Assembly: GCA_014379925.1 (NCBI GenBank) | Contig: JACMKY010000321.1 | Span: forward strand, 1-12,031 | Length of the DNA stretch: 12,031 nt | Reading direction: 5' to 3' | From: Cytophagales bacterium | Lineage (GTDB): Bacteria > Bacteroidota > Bacteroidia > Cytophagales > ES-bin-26 | In this document: in pieces, positions 1 through 8,794 of the stretch | How positions within the stretch are numbered: position 1 is the first letter of the stretch | Layout of the letters: each line of letters starts with the position of its first letter | The notes under the pieces: generated by a model | The model's database searches: none | The model's input: the letters and a program-made list of their open reading frames with translations, nothing else | Told to the model about the DNA's origin: nothing | Made by a program: the position numbers and the translations under genes

Positions 1-1038
1 CATCATGGGAGAACCCCAACTGCGGTAATTCTGCACGGCCCGGGGCAAGCGGCTCCGGTTGTCGATGTAAAAAGAAGTGCCTACCCCGTACGCATTCTGG
101 TATTCGGGAAACTCGGTCAGGCGCTGGAACGTGGTGGTTGAGTTGAGGGACACTTTGAATTTTTCGGACCCTTTCTTGGTGGTGATGAGAATTACCCCGT
201 TGGCGGCGCGGGAGCCGTACAGGGCCGAGGCGTTGGGTCCCTTCAGCACCTGCATGCTTTCAATGTCTTCGGGGTTGATGTCGGCGGCTTTGTTGCCGTA
301 ATCCAGGCTCCCGGCATCCCCGGTCGTGTTGTCGATGGGCAAGCCGTCCACGACAAACAAGGGCTGATTGTTACCCGTGATCGAATTGTTGCCCCGAATG
401 ACAATGCGGGCGGAGCCGGTGTTGAATCCGGGGGGCACGATTTGGACCCCGGCCACTTTGCCCGCCAGCGAACTGATAAAGTTCGGGCTTTTGGCTTCGT
501 TCAGGGTCTGTATATCCACCCCCTGGCGACTGTAGCTCAGCGCCTTGGTTTCCCGCTTAATCCCCAGCGCCGTAATTACCACTTCCTCCAGGGCCTGCAC
601 GTCAGGCCGGAGTTGTACGGCAATGGTCGTTTGGTTGCCCACCGGGATTTCCTGGCTGACGTAGCCGACGAACGAAAAAACGAGTACACCACTTTGATCC
701 AGGGTGGGCGTAGTAATCGCGTAATTGCCTTCCCCGTCCGTGGCTGTTCCGAGGGTGGTGCCCTTGACTACCACCGTGGCGCCCGGCAGCGGTTCACCCG
801 TCTGGCCGTCGGTTACCTTTCCGGTAACGGTGCCTTGTGGTTGCGTAAGGGATGCATCGCCGGGGGTGATTTTACGGCCTGCCTGCGCTTCGATGCGGTT
901 GGTGGCTCCTGAGAGGGGTACTTCTTCCGGTTTCCGCGGTGCGCGGGTAGCCAGCAACTCCGGCCCGTATCCTGGTTTGGCCCAAGCAAAAAGAGGCAGG
1001 ATAACGGTGAGCAAAAAAAGAAACGTGGCTCGCTTCAT
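1..1038 (-). CDS. SusC/RagA-family TonB-dependent receptor, N-terminal 346 residues (runs off left edge)
   Basis: Outer-membrane TonB-dependent receptor of the SusC/RagA type, which imports a nutrient captured by a partner SusD lipoprotein. The frame is open from an ATG at 1038 to the window edge, giving 346 residues of a protein that usually has about 1000. A signal peptide covers residues 1-20 (basic MKR, hydrophobic core, AWA before K21). A CarboxypepD_reg-like beta-sandwich follows at about 69-143 (GTVTGKVTD, then VVVKGTTLGTATDG). The SusC signature EEVVITALGIKRETKALSYS is at 151-170. The plug domain begins there, with FVVDGLPI at 228-235 and SALYGSRAANGVILITTKKG at 271-290. Unlike the other receptor in the window it has no STN domain, so it is not built to signal to FecR. 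The 'ALGIKRE' form marks a receptor subclass different from the 'VVGYGTQKKSDLTG' form at 4119-7511. Its SusD partner would lie beyond position 1. The 243-nt gap upstream suggests its own promoter. The substrate cannot be deduced. Confidence 0.93.
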   Translation of the reverse strand, partial: MKRATFLFLLTVILPLFAWAKPGYGPELLATRAPRKPEEVPLSGATNRIEAQAGRKITPGDASLTQPQGTVTGKVTDGQTGEPLPGATVVVKGTTLGTATDGEGNYAITTPTLDQSGVLVFSFVGYVSQEIPVGNQTTIAVQLRPDVQALEEVVITALGIKRETKALSYSRQGVDIQTLNEAKSPNFISSLAGKVAGVQIVPPGFNTGSARIVIRGNNSITGNNQPLFVVDGLPIDNTTGDAGSLDYGNKAADINPEDIESMQVLKGPNASALYGSRAANGVILITTKKGSEKFKVSLNSTTTFQRLTEFPEYQNAYGVGTSFYIDNRSRLPRAVQNYRSWGSPMM

Positions 1039-1180
1039 CGGAATGATCCGATGCGTAGACCCGGAGTACTTTTTACGCATATTTTTGGTTCGTTTACGGT
1101 TCGGTAGACACAAATCGGGGATTATTCCATTAGGAAAACGGGTTCTACAAACGCAATTATTTAAAGGAATTGGACGGACC

Positions 1181-1235
1181 GGACCTACCTTCCACCTTGG
1201 ATTCCGTCGCTGATGGTTTGATCGTCAGTAGGTCC
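1181..1235. repeat. 8-bp inverted repeat in the gap upstream of the left SusC gene
   Basis: GGACCTAC at 1181-1188 is the exact reverse complement of GTAGGTCC at 1228-1235, with 39 nt between the arms. It lies in the 243-nt gap between the phosphatase stop and the start of the next SusC gene, where a promoter or operator would be expected. No T-tract follows on either strand, so it is not an intrinsic terminator. I found no convincing Bacteroidota promoter (TTG, about 19 nt, TAnnTTTG) on the minus strand. The repeat could be an operator, an RNA leader structure or chance. Confidence 0.3.
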
Positions 1236-1281
1236 AGTTACTGCCTTGACTAGTGAGAGCCGGTTTTGTGATTCACCCGAT

Positions 1282-2538
1282 TTATTTACTTAACTTAAAA
1301 TGATCGATCTTCTCATTTTTCTCATTGTATACCTCGTACAAAATTCGTTTTCCTTCAATGGTCATGATCGAGTAATTATACATTTTAGCCGCCGAAGTGA
1401 ATACCATGGAAGGCATATCGCTGCCGCCTAATCCTTGGGGCGAACCCCCGGCCGTGCCATTGGTGATGTATACTGTACCAGCGGGTTTAGTGTAAAGGTG
1501 CGCATCAGTCATGGCAATTGGCTTATTGTTCCGGATGGCGCGGTGGCGTTCGTACACGTGCCGGTGTCCGGCCAGGGCCAGGTCCACGTTGTATTTGTCG
1601 AGCAATGGGGTTATGCGTTCCTGCCAGCCTTGCACGTGGCTCCAGCCAAACGAATAGAGTGGATGGTGCATGTAAATAATTATCCAGGCAGTGTTTTTAT
1701 CCTGGCGGGCCTGGGCCAAATCTTTTTCCAGCCATTGGTACTCCGGCGAATCCGTTGCGTAGCGCCAGTTGGTCGCATTCGCTTCTTCCACCCCTTTGGC
1801 GTGACCCGAATTAATGGCCACAAAATGAGCGTTTCCGTAGTTGAAAGAGTAATCAGTGTCTTCTCCCGGCAGGTTGAATAAATCGTAAAAAACCGGGAAA
1901 GGTTTCTGAAAGCCCGGGTTAGCCAGCTTGTTGTCGACGTCGTGGTTTCCCGGCACTGGCATGAAAGGCGCTATCGCGTTGATGGGTTGCGTCGTTGCAA
2001 ACAGCCTCAACCAGCTGGGTACCTGCGAACCCGTATTGACAATGTCACCCGTGTGAATGGTAAACTGGATCGGAAATTTGCGCATCAGCTTCACTACCGT
2101 ATCCGTTTTTTCGAATTGGGTATTGAACTCATTGTCCTGCGTGTCGCCCCAAACCCCTACTACAAATTTGTCCTGGCTTCCCAAGACCGGAGCGGTTTTA
2201 AAGGAGTAAACCTGGCTCCAGCCGCCCGGGTCAGCACCACACTGGTAATAATAAGTGGTGTTGGGTTGCAGGTTATTCAAAGTAGCCGTGTAGACGTAGA
2301 CGCTGGCATCAGTAGAATATTTCTCGCTGGCTGGCCGGACAAGGCTTAATTGCTGGTCGGTATTGTACTTCACGGCACCTTTATTCGGCGCATCCGCCGA
2401 CCAGGTAATGGTCATGCTGGTTGAGGTTGATTCTCTTGCCGAGCCGTTCCAGCTCAGGTGTACGTTCCGTGGCTGGGCGGAGGCGGAATAGAACTGGCAT
2501 AGTGCGACCAGAACGCATAGACTCATCGACTTTTTCAT
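1282..2538 (-). CDS. Secreted purple-acid-phosphatase-like metallophosphoesterase with N-terminal FN3-type domain
   Basis: Predicted exported two-metal phosphomonoesterase of 418 residues, releasing phosphate from organic esters in the periplasm or outside the cell. A signal peptide ends at SASA (residues 18-21). Residues about 24-116 form a purple-acid-phosphatase N-terminal (fibronectin III-like) domain ending in PNTTYYYQCG...YSFKTAP. The calcineurin-like catalytic domain (about 124-400) carries all metal motifs in order: GDTQ at 131-134 (Asp132), GDI at 164-166 (Asp165), GNHD at 197-200 (Asn198, His199), MHHPLYS at 290-296 and GHRHVYER at 324-331 (His325, His327). In plant and mammalian purple acid phosphatases the second motif is GDxxY and its Tyr gives the purple colour; here that position is Asn168, so the metal site may differ. 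There is no T9SS sorting tail. The gene lies 49 nt after SusD on the same strand and is probably the last gene of that operon. A phosphodiesterase or nucleotidase activity is possible; the sequence does not settle the substrate. Confidence 0.9.
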   Translation of the reverse strand: MKKSMSLCVLVALCQFYSASAQPRNVHLSWNGSARESTSTSMTITWSADAPNKGAVKYNTDQQLSLVRPASEKYSTDASVYVYTATLNNLQPNTTYYYQCGADPGGWSQVYSFKTAPVLGSQDKFVVGVWGDTQDNEFNTQFEKTDTVVKLMRKFPIQFTIHTGDIVNTGSQVPSWLRLFATTQPINAIAPFMPVPGNHDVDNKLANPGFQKPFPVFYDLFNLPGEDTDYSFNYGNAHFVAINSGHAKGVEEANATNWRYATDSPEYQWLEKDLAQARQDKNTAWIIIYMHHPLYSFGWSHVQGWQERITPLLDKYNVDLALAGHRHVYERHRAIRNNKPIAMTDAHLYTKPAGTVYITNGTAGGSPQGLGGSDMPSMVFTSAAKMYNYSIMTIEGKRILYEVYNEKNEKIDHFKLSK

Positions 2539-2587
2539 AATTCATTTTAGCAGCGTCACTTTCTAATTCATTAAGTATGCAGGATGG

Positions 2588-4099
2588 TTACCAGCCGGGG
2601 TTTTGGGGTGCCAGCTTAGGATTTACGTCGATTTCACTTTGCGGAATTGGCCACAGCATATATTGCTCATTGAAGGTGGCGCCGCTTCCATTCTTATAAG
2701 TAAAAGCGTCAACGAGGTTTCCGGTTTGTAGATTATACACCTTGCGGGTACGCTGAATGTCGAAGTAAGCTTTGTTTTCAAAAGCCAGTTCGTGATACCG
2801 CTCCCGCCAGATCGCTTCGCGAAAAGCCTCCTTGGTTAGGTCGGAAAGGGGCGGCAATTGCGCCCTGTTTCTGATTAGATTAACCGGCGCGTAAGCATTT
2901 TGCGTGGGCCCATTTACTTCGTTGGAAGCTTCCGCGTAGGTCAGCATCACCTCCGGCAGGCGGAGCAGGGTCCAGTTCTGGTCGGAATTCAAATCCCCGT
3001 TGGGCCCGGCGGCTTCGTCCAGCCAGAATTTGTACAGGGCGTAGGAACCGAATTCAACCATCCGGGTGGTAGAACCCTTGGCAAAATCTCTGGTAAAATA
3101 AAATTGTTTCTCTTGCGTCCGTTTGTCGTTGGGCTCGTAGGATCGGACGAATTCATCCGTCGGAATGACCGTTCCCAGGTCGCTGGTCAGTTTTGATATG
3201 CCCTTCGGGCTAATGAATTCGGTGATCCGGTTCGTCCTTACCCCCGCCAGGTACTGGACCTGAAAGATCAATTCACCCTGGTTTTTGTGCGCCCGGTTGT
3301 GCAGATAGGCGTAATTATCGAATAAAGTGTAGTAGCCACCGTCCAACACTTCTTTGGCCTTGGCCGCCGCCAGTTGGTAATAGGCCGCTCCTTTGTTGAG
3401 GGGGCTGCCGGCCATGGTCAGGTATACGCTGGCCAGCAAGGACTTTGCCGCTCCCAAGGAAGCTTTGCCGGTCCGGTCTACCCGGGGCAACCCGGAATTT
3501 TCGGCGGCGGTCAGGTCGCTGACGATGGATTCGTATACTTGTTCCACGGGCGTACGGCCCGGATAAAGGCCCGGGCTCGAAAAATCAATGGGTTCGGTAA
3601 TTAAAGGAATGGCACCGTAGAGTCTCACCAGGTGATAATAGTAGAAAGCCCGCAAAAAATAAGCCTCCCCCAGCAGGCTTTGCCGGGTTGATTCATTCAT
3701 GGTAATCCCGGGTATTCTTTTTATGGCCAGGTTGGCATTGGCGATTCCATTGTAAAACCCTACCCACACGATTCTGTAAACCGGTTCATTGGAAGCGTTG
3801 GTGTGGTTAATTGATCCCTCCTTGTATTGCGATCCGCCGGGAAGCAGGTGCCCAACCGGCATTTCCAGCAACGACCACACGGCATCACCCCGAAATTCGA
3901 TCTCCTGGTTAAAGGTTTGCAACATCGGATAGATGCCGGTTACGGCCGCCTGGGCTTGCGCGGCCGTGGTGAAATAATTTTCCTGCGTAATGCCGGACAG
4001 ATTTTCCTCGGCAAGAAATTCTTTTTCGCAACCCGTTCCCCCCAGCGTGAGCAACGAAAGAAGAAACAGTGGTTTTATTGGTTTTTTATGAATTTTCAT
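2588..4099 (-). CDS. RagB/SusD-family nutrient-binding outer-membrane lipoprotein
   Basis: Surface lipoprotein of 503 residues that caps its partner SusC barrel and captures the substrate. A lipoprotein signal peptide ends at Cys24 (TLGGTGC, then EKEF); the acidic residues after the Cys fit Bacteroidota surface export. The N-terminal SusD-like domain includes the typical TPR helix GEAYFLRAFYYYHLVRLYG at 144-162, followed by PLITEPI. The C-terminal RagB/SusD domain carries LLRLPEVMLTYAEASNE (378-394), WRERYHELAFENKAYFDIQR (431-450) and the usual closing block MLWPIPQSEIDVNPKL (481-496) near the end, so the gene is complete at normal family length. It starts 19 nt after the SusC stop on the same strand, the standard co-transcribed SusC-SusD pair. 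SusD proteins diverge too far for the ligand to be read from sequence; the phosphatase gene 49 nt downstream is the only local hint. Confidence 0.97.
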   Translation of the reverse strand: MKIHKKPIKPLFLLSLLTLGGTGCEKEFLAEENLSGITQENYFTTAAQAQAAVTGIYPMLQTFNQEIEFRGDAVWSLLEMPVGHLLPGGSQYKEGSINHTNASNEPVYRIVWVGFYNGIANANLAIKRIPGITMNESTRQSLLGEAYFLRAFYYYHLVRLYGAIPLITEPIDFSSPGLYPGRTPVEQVYESIVSDLTAAENSGLPRVDRTGKASLGAAKSLLASVYLTMAGSPLNKGAAYYQLAAAKAKEVLDGGYYTLFDNYAYLHNRAHKNQGELIFQVQYLAGVRTNRITEFISPKGISKLTSDLGTVIPTDEFVRSYEPNDKRTQEKQFYFTRDFAKGSTTRMVEFGSYALYKFWLDEAAGPNGDLNSDQNWTLLRLPEVMLTYAEASNEVNGPTQNAYAPVNLIRNRAQLPPLSDLTKEAFREAIWRERYHELAFENKAYFDIQRTRKVYNLQTGNLVDAFTYKNGSGATFNEQYMLWPIPQSEIDVNPKLAPQNPGW

Positions 4100-4118
4100 A
4101 ATTGGGTAAAGGCTTTGG

Positions 4119-7100
4119 TTAAAAGTTTACGTTGGCACCGAACATCAAAGTTCTCGGTTTGGGATAGTCGGCGTAGTTAACGCCCTGGGAAAAGGCGGCT
4201 TGTTCATAATTGGTTACTTCCGGATCGTAGCCGTAGTAGTCAGTCAGTAAGAAGAAATTCTGGACCGAGGCGAAAATCCTTACGTTATTCACCCCGTACT
4301 TTGTACTCACTGCTTTTGGTACCGTGAAGCCCAGCGCGAGGTTTTTACCCCGGATGAATGATCCATCGGATACCTTGCGGGTATCCATGAAATAACTGTA
4401 ACCGACCGGCCGCACTTGTTCGAGGATGGCATCCTGGTTGTCCGGGGTCCAGGAACCCAGCACGGTAGCGTAATTGTTGGCAATGCCAAAACGGCCTTCA
4501 CCGGAATTCCGGATGTTGCTGAACACGTCATTTCCCCGGGAATACTGAAGTTCAACGAGCAGGTCAAAGTTTTTGTACCGGATGGTGTTGGCCAGCGTAC
4601 CGTAGAAATCCGGAATGCCTTTTCCCATGATCGCCCGGTCATTGGCGTTGATCAGGCCATCGCTGTTCAAATCCGAAATTCGCACGTCACCGGGTTTTTT
4701 GCCGTAAATCGCCGCCCGCTCCGCCTCTTCGGTACGCCAGATGCCCTCGCGGAGGTAGCCGTAAAATGAACCAACCGACTGACCAACCCGGAGCAACTGA
4801 AGATCCTTGAACCCGTAAATGATGTCCTCGTTGTTTACGCCCAGGGCCGTGACCCGGTTTTTTAACGACGAGAAATTGAAATTGGTAGACCACGAAAAAT
4901 TACCGTTTTCAACGTTGATCGTATTCAATGATATTTCGAACCCGCGGTTTTCCATATTACCGATGTTTCTGGTCGATATGACGTATCCACTGGTCGCCGG
5001 CACGGGTGCATCCAGCAATAAATCACTGGTTTTCTTGAGATAGACGTCGGCGTCTACGTTAATCCGGTTGTTGAACAAACCTATTTCCAGACCTACGTCG
5101 TACTGGGCCGTTTTTTCCCATTTCAGCTCCGGGTTGGCCAGGGTACCAATGGTTGAACCGGACGCCCGGATGCCCCCGAAAATGTAGGAGTTCGTACTTA
5201 AGTTGGCACTCGACCGGTAGGAACCGATTTCAGAATTGCCGGTCAGTCCGTAACTTGCCCTTAGTTTTAAGTTTGAAACGATTCCGTTGTTAATTAAAAA
5301 GTCTTCCTGGGATATTCGCCAGGCGACGGCGGCGGACGGAAAAAAGGCAAATTTGTTGTTCTTACCAAACCGCGAAGAACCATCGAAGCGACCGGTTGCC
5401 GTCAGCAAATATTTGTCCCTGAAATTGTAGTTTAACCGCCCGAAGTACGATTCCATTTGGTAAGAGTTCGTGGAAGAACTCGGGGCCAGGGGGGTAGAGC
5501 CGGCACCCAGGTTGTTGTAGGCGTAGTAATCATCCGGAGCCACGCTGGTGGAAGCCTGAAAGCTTAAATAATCAAAATTCTGTTTTTCAGTACCGATCAG
5601 CGCGTTTATTGCGTGGTCATCGTTGATTTTCTTAACGTAGTTGAACCGGTTTGACCACTGCCAGAACTTGGTTTCGTTGCTGGCAATGCCGGCGGAGTTC
5701 CGGCTCGATCCCCCTTGTAGCCTTGAACTCGTCGCGTTCGGATTGATGTTGTTGATCACGTTTACGCCCAGGGTAGAAGTAAATTCCAACCCTTCCGTCA
5801 GCTCGATCCTGGCGTAAGTATTGCCATTGAACGCGTTGGAATTGAACAGTATTTTATTTTCATAAATCTGGGCCAAAGGATTGTCTATCTTTTCCAGACC
5901 CGCGTAGTCACCCCCGTAACCGTAGGTTCCGTCGGCGTATTTGTAGGGAATGAAAGGAACCATCTCAATGATCTGGCGCAGTACATTGTAAGACCCGTTG
6001 CTGTCGTCCACCCCGCCCTGCTGGGTACGGGCGTAACTCAGGGTACCTCCCACGGTTAGCCCCTTCTTTATTTGCTGGTCAATGGCAGTGCGTACGTTGT
6101 ATCTTTTCTGGAAGCTTTCTTTTACAATTCCGTTTTCACTCGCGTAGCCCAGATAGATGCCGTAATTGGTAAGGTTGTTCTTGCCGGTGTACGAGAGATT
6201 ATGGCCCTGGCTGATGGCCGTTCTTAGCGACTCATTGCTCCAATCTACGTCATACAAGGGCCGGGGTATTCCGTCCTGATCCAGCGAAAAAAGTTCGCGG
6301 TTGCCCAGGGTGTTGCCAACGAGGTAACTCTTTCTTTTTTCTACCGGATTTTGGTATCGGCGGGCCGCAAAGCCGGCGGGATCGAATTTTTCGGCATTGT
6401 TGTACACCTCTTCTTCCAGCGACAACCATTCACTTGAATTGAGTACGTCCGCCTTTCGGTCCTCGGGCAGTTTACTGATACTGACGTAAGCATTGTAACT
6501 CAGCTGGTTGCCTTCCTGGCTCCCCCTTTTGGTGGTAACCATGATGACGCCATTGGAACCCCTCGTGCCGTAGATGGCCGTGGCGGAAGCATCTTTCAAC
6601 ACATCGATTGACGCGATGTCATTGGGATTGATCGCGCTGATGCCGTTGGTCCAGATAATCCCGTCCACCACGTAGAGCGGTGCGTTGGATGCATTCAGCG
6701 AACTGAACCCCCGGATGGCGATCGCGGTTCTTCCGCCGGGACGGCCCGAGTTGGTGGACACGTTCACGCCGGCAATTCTTCCGGCCAGCGATTGCTCGGC
6801 GTTGATGGCCGGGCGATCCATCAACTGACTGCCTTTGATGCTGCCCACCGAACCCGTCAGGTCCGACTTTTTCTGGGTACCGTAACCAACTACGACTACT
6901 TCCTTGAGCTGATTAATGTCTTCCTGAAGCGCAACGTCGAGCACTGCCTGGTTTCCCACGGGTACTTCCTGGGTGAGGTAGCCGATGGCGGAGAAGACCA
7001 GGGTAGCGTTCGCGTCCGGCACCGACAGGGAGTAGTTGCCTTTGAAGTCCGTGGCGGTGCCGGTGAGCGTGCCTTTCACCAGTACGTTCACGCCCGGTAT

Positions 7101-7511
7101 GCCTTCGCTCTTTTCGTCGCTCACCCGCCCCGTGACCGGAACGGGGGGGGTAGCGCGGTTGGTTTCCAGGGAAACCTTGTCCGCTTGCCGGCTCACCCCG
7201 ATCAGGTTGTTGACCTGCTTGAAAGACACGCCGGTGCGTTGCGATAGCTGCTGCAAGACCTGCCCCAGGTCTCCCTTTTTTACCCGGAGGTCTATCTTCT
7301 CCCCGTCCCGGATGACCTCCTCCCCGTAGCTAAAGGTAACGCCCGCCTGGGCTTCGATGCGGGAGAAGACTTCCCGGAGGCTGGCTTTGGTGAGGTGAAG
7401 CGTTATCCGGCTGCCCGGTTGGTCAGCCGTTGGCTGTCCCTTGCCGGGGCTGGCTAGTAGCATTCCGCAAAGCCAGGCCTGCAAGGCGAAGGTGGGTAAG
7501 GTTCGTTTCAT
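4119..7511 (-). CDS. SusC/RagA-family TonB-dependent receptor with N-terminal STN signalling domain
   Basis: Complete outer-membrane TonB-dependent transducer of 1130 residues. I chose the ATG at 7511 because it places a normal signal peptide (MKRTLPTFALQAWLCG..., cut near GKGQ, residues 23-26) at the N-terminus. An in-frame ATG at 7577 would add 22 residues made largely of a repeated ILQQI, which would bury the signal peptide. Domain order: STN (secretin/TonB short N-terminal domain) about 36-106; CarboxypepD_reg-like domain about 127-198 (VLVKGTLTGTATD); SusC signature EVVVVGYGTQKKSDLTGSV 204-222; plug about 212-330 with YVVDGI (280-285) and ATAIYGTRGSNGVIMVTTK (310-328); then a barrel of about 800 residues ending in Phe. 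The STN domain is the element that contacts a periplasmic FecR C-terminus, and a FecR and an ECF sigma gene lie directly upstream on the same strand. Its SusD partner starts 19 nt downstream. Expression is probably driven by that sigma factor. The transported ligand is unknown. Confidence 0.96.
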   Translation of the reverse strand: MKRTLPTFALQAWLCGMLLASPGKGQPTADQPGSRITLHLTKASLREVFSRIEAQAGVTFSYGEEVIRDGEKIDLRVKKGDLGQVLQQLSQRTGVSFKQVNNLIGVSRQADKVSLETNRATPPVPVTGRVSDEKSEGIPGVNVLVKGTLTGTATDFKGNYSLSVPDANATLVFSAIGYLTQEVPVGNQAVLDVALQEDINQLKEVVVVGYGTQKKSDLTGSVGSIKGSQLMDRPAINAEQSLAGRIAGVNVSTNSGRPGGRTAIAIRGFSSLNASNAPLYVVDGIIWTNGISAINPNDIASIDVLKDASATAIYGTRGSNGVIMVTTKRGSQEGNQLSYNAYVSISKLPEDRKADVLNSSEWLSLEEEVYNNAEKFDPAGFAARRYQNPVEKRKSYLVGNTLGNRELFSLDQDGIPRPLYDVDWSNESLRTAISQGHNLSYTGKNNLTNYGIYLGYASENGIVKESFQKRYNVRTAIDQQIKKGLTVGGTLSYARTQQGGVDDSNGSYNVLRQIIEMVPFIPYKYADGTYGYGGDYAGLEKIDNPLAQIYENKILFNSNAFNGNTYARIELTEGLEFTSTLGVNVINNINPNATSSRLQGGSSRNSAGIASNETKFWQWSNRFNYVKKINDDHAINALIGTEKQNFDYLSFQASTSVAPDDYYAYNNLGAGSTPLAPSSSTNSYQMESYFGRLNYNFRDKYLLTATGRFDGSSRFGKNNKFAFFPSAAVAWRISQEDFLINNGIVSNLKLRASYGLTGNSEIGSYRSSANLSTNSYIFGGIRASGSTIGTLANPELKWEKTAQYDVGLEIGLFNNRINVDADVYLKKTSDLLLDAPVPATSGYVISTRNIGNMENRGFEISLNTINVENGNFSWSTNFNFSSLKNRVTALGVNNEDIIYGFKDLQLLRVGQSVGSFYGYLREGIWRTEEAERAAIYGKKPGDVRISDLNSDGLINANDRAIMGKGIPDFYGTLANTIRYKNFDLLVELQYSRGNDVFSNIRNSGEGRFGIANNYATVLGSWTPDNQDAILEQVRPVGYSYFMDTRKVSDGSFIRGKNLALGFTVPKAVSTKYGVNNVRIFASVQNFFLLTDYYGYDPEVTNYEQAAFSQGVNYADYPKPRTLMFGANVNF

Positions 7512-7512
7512 A

Positions 7513-7549
7513 ATTTGTTGGAGAATTGAGAATATTTGTTGGAGAATTG
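7513..7549 (-). repeat. 21-bp-period tandem repeat abutting the SusC start codon
   Basis: On the minus strand the 16-mer CAATTCTCCAACAAAT occurs twice (7549-7534 and 7528-7513), separated by five bases, so the period is 21 bp. The second copy ends one base before the ATG at 7511. It therefore lies in the 5' leader of the SusC mRNA at the ribosome entry site. Because the period is a multiple of three it stays open as ILQQIFS/ILQQIMK if read from the upstream ATG at 7577. It could be a leader control element, a protein-binding site pair or a local duplication. The 275-nt gap 7512-7786 otherwise shows no clear promoter match. Confidence 0.6.
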
Positions 7550-7786
7550 GAAATCGAGCGGTTAAGGAGTTTTGCATAGATTTAAGCAGTATTTATTTAC
7601 ATTTAATTGAAAGTCAGGCGATTGTTATTTGATCGGTTGCGGGCCGACAACGGAGGAACTGACGCGTGGAACAGACCGGGGTACGTTGGCGCGGATTACG
7701 TTTTTCCTTTTTCAGGGATGGTGGCAATAATTTTGGTTATGAATGGGGTTTAAGCAGGCTTTGAATCAGTTGGGTAACCGCCCTTC

Positions 7787-8794
7787 CTATTGACAGCCTT
7801 TGCCACGGAGGATTACCAGGCGGTCGGTTTTGAACTCGTAGGTGATCTGGCTGGTGAATCCGAGGATGGTAAGTACCTCTTCAAGGGGCTGCAACCGGTA
7901 CTTTCCCGTCAGGCGACAATTTTTCAGGGCCGGGTTGGCCAGCTCAATCCGCACCCCGTACCACCTTTCCAACCGGCGGGCAATCTCTTCCAGCCGTTCG
8001 TTCTGAAAAGCCAGGACATTGTCCCGCCAAGCCAACGTTGTCCCCCAATCCACGGCTCCTTTTTGGAGGGTATTCCGCGGCGCGTCCAGCACGGCCTGCT
8101 GGTTGGCCGTCAGCAACACCCGGTCCACCGGGCGGGCGTCAACGCCCGCATTTTGCAGTGCCACCCGTACTTTTCCGGTAGCCACCGCTACGCGTGAACC
8201 TGGCTGGTCGGGATAGGCGCTCACGTTGAAGGAAGTACCCAGCACGGTGGTGACCAATTTGCCTGCCCGCACGGTAAAAGGCCGTTGCGGATGGGGGGTC
8301 ACCTCGAAGAAAGCTTCTCCGGTCAGGCTCACCTCCCGCCGGTGGTCGAAGGACGCGGGGTAACGGACGCGGCTACCGGCATTGAGGTGCACCCGCGAGG
8401 AATCGGGCAGCACCACTGTCAACCGCTGTCCGGCACCGGTAAGGTGCTCAACGTACGTTGCCGGTGCCGAAAACCAGCCGTAGCGTTCTGCCGCCAGCCA
8501 GCCCAGCCCGCCGAGTGCCAACCCCAGCAGCACGCTGGCGGCTACTTGCCATGGCCAGCGGCTGAGCGCGGTGGTACGGTCTTGGGAACCCGGCCGCCGC
8601 GAACGGCCCCCCCGCGCTTTGATCAGCTCCAGTTCCCGTTGCCGCCGGGTTGCCTTCTCCTGCTCCGGCACGGAGCCAGCGTCCAACGGACGATCGTCAA
8701 AGGAATCGTACCACCGGTCGAAGAGTTTCTTGCCCGTCACGGAATCCTTTCCGGATAAGTATGCCCGCAAGGTTTTCCTGTCCTTTCTTTTCAA
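7787..8794 (-). CDS. FecR-family anti-sigma factor with DUF4974 C-terminal domain
   Basis: Inner-membrane anti-sigma regulator of 335 residues that holds the neighbouring ECF sigma factor and relays the signal from the STN domain of the SusC receptor. The cytoplasmic part (1-82) has the usual N-terminal helices (YLSGKDSVTGKKLFDRWYDS, 12-31). One transmembrane segment is at about 83-101 (WQVAASVLLGLALGGLGWL starts at 82). The periplasmic FecR domain is at about 117-212, with LPDSSRVHLNAGS (129-141) and REVSLTGEAFFEV (153-165). A DUF4974/STN-like domain at about 260-331 closes the protein. The start is a TTG at 8794: an in-frame TAG lies five codons upstream and no in-frame ATG gives a full N-terminal region. 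It sits 127 nt after the sigma gene and 275 nt before SusC. Length and domain order are normal for the Bacteroidota family. Confidence 0.93.
   Translation of the reverse strand: MKRKDRKTLRAYLSGKDSVTGKKLFDRWYDSFDDRPLDAGSVPEQEKATRRQRELELIKARGGRSRRPGSQDRTTALSRWPWQVAASVLLGLALGGLGWLAAERYGWFSAPATYVEHLTGAGQRLTVVLPDSSRVHLNAGSRVRYPASFDHRREVSLTGEAFFEVTPHPQRPFTVRAGKLVTTVLGTSFNVSAYPDQPGSRVAVATGKVRVALQNAGVDARPVDRVLLTANQQAVLDAPRNTLQKGAVDWGTTLAWRDNVLAFQNERLEEIARRLERWYGVRIELANPALKNCRLTGKYRLQPLEEVLTILGFTSQITYEFKTDRLVILRGKGCQ

Noticed and set aside
1108..1165. Promoter for the left SusC gene around TGCGTTTG (minus strand, about 1155-1148)
   Set aside because: It matches TAnnTTTG with one mismatch but has no TTG-like -33 element at about 19 nt upstream.
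7512..7577. Upstream ATG at 7577 as the SusC start
   Set aside because: It would put 22 residues before a normal signal peptide, and those residues are just the translated tandem repeat.
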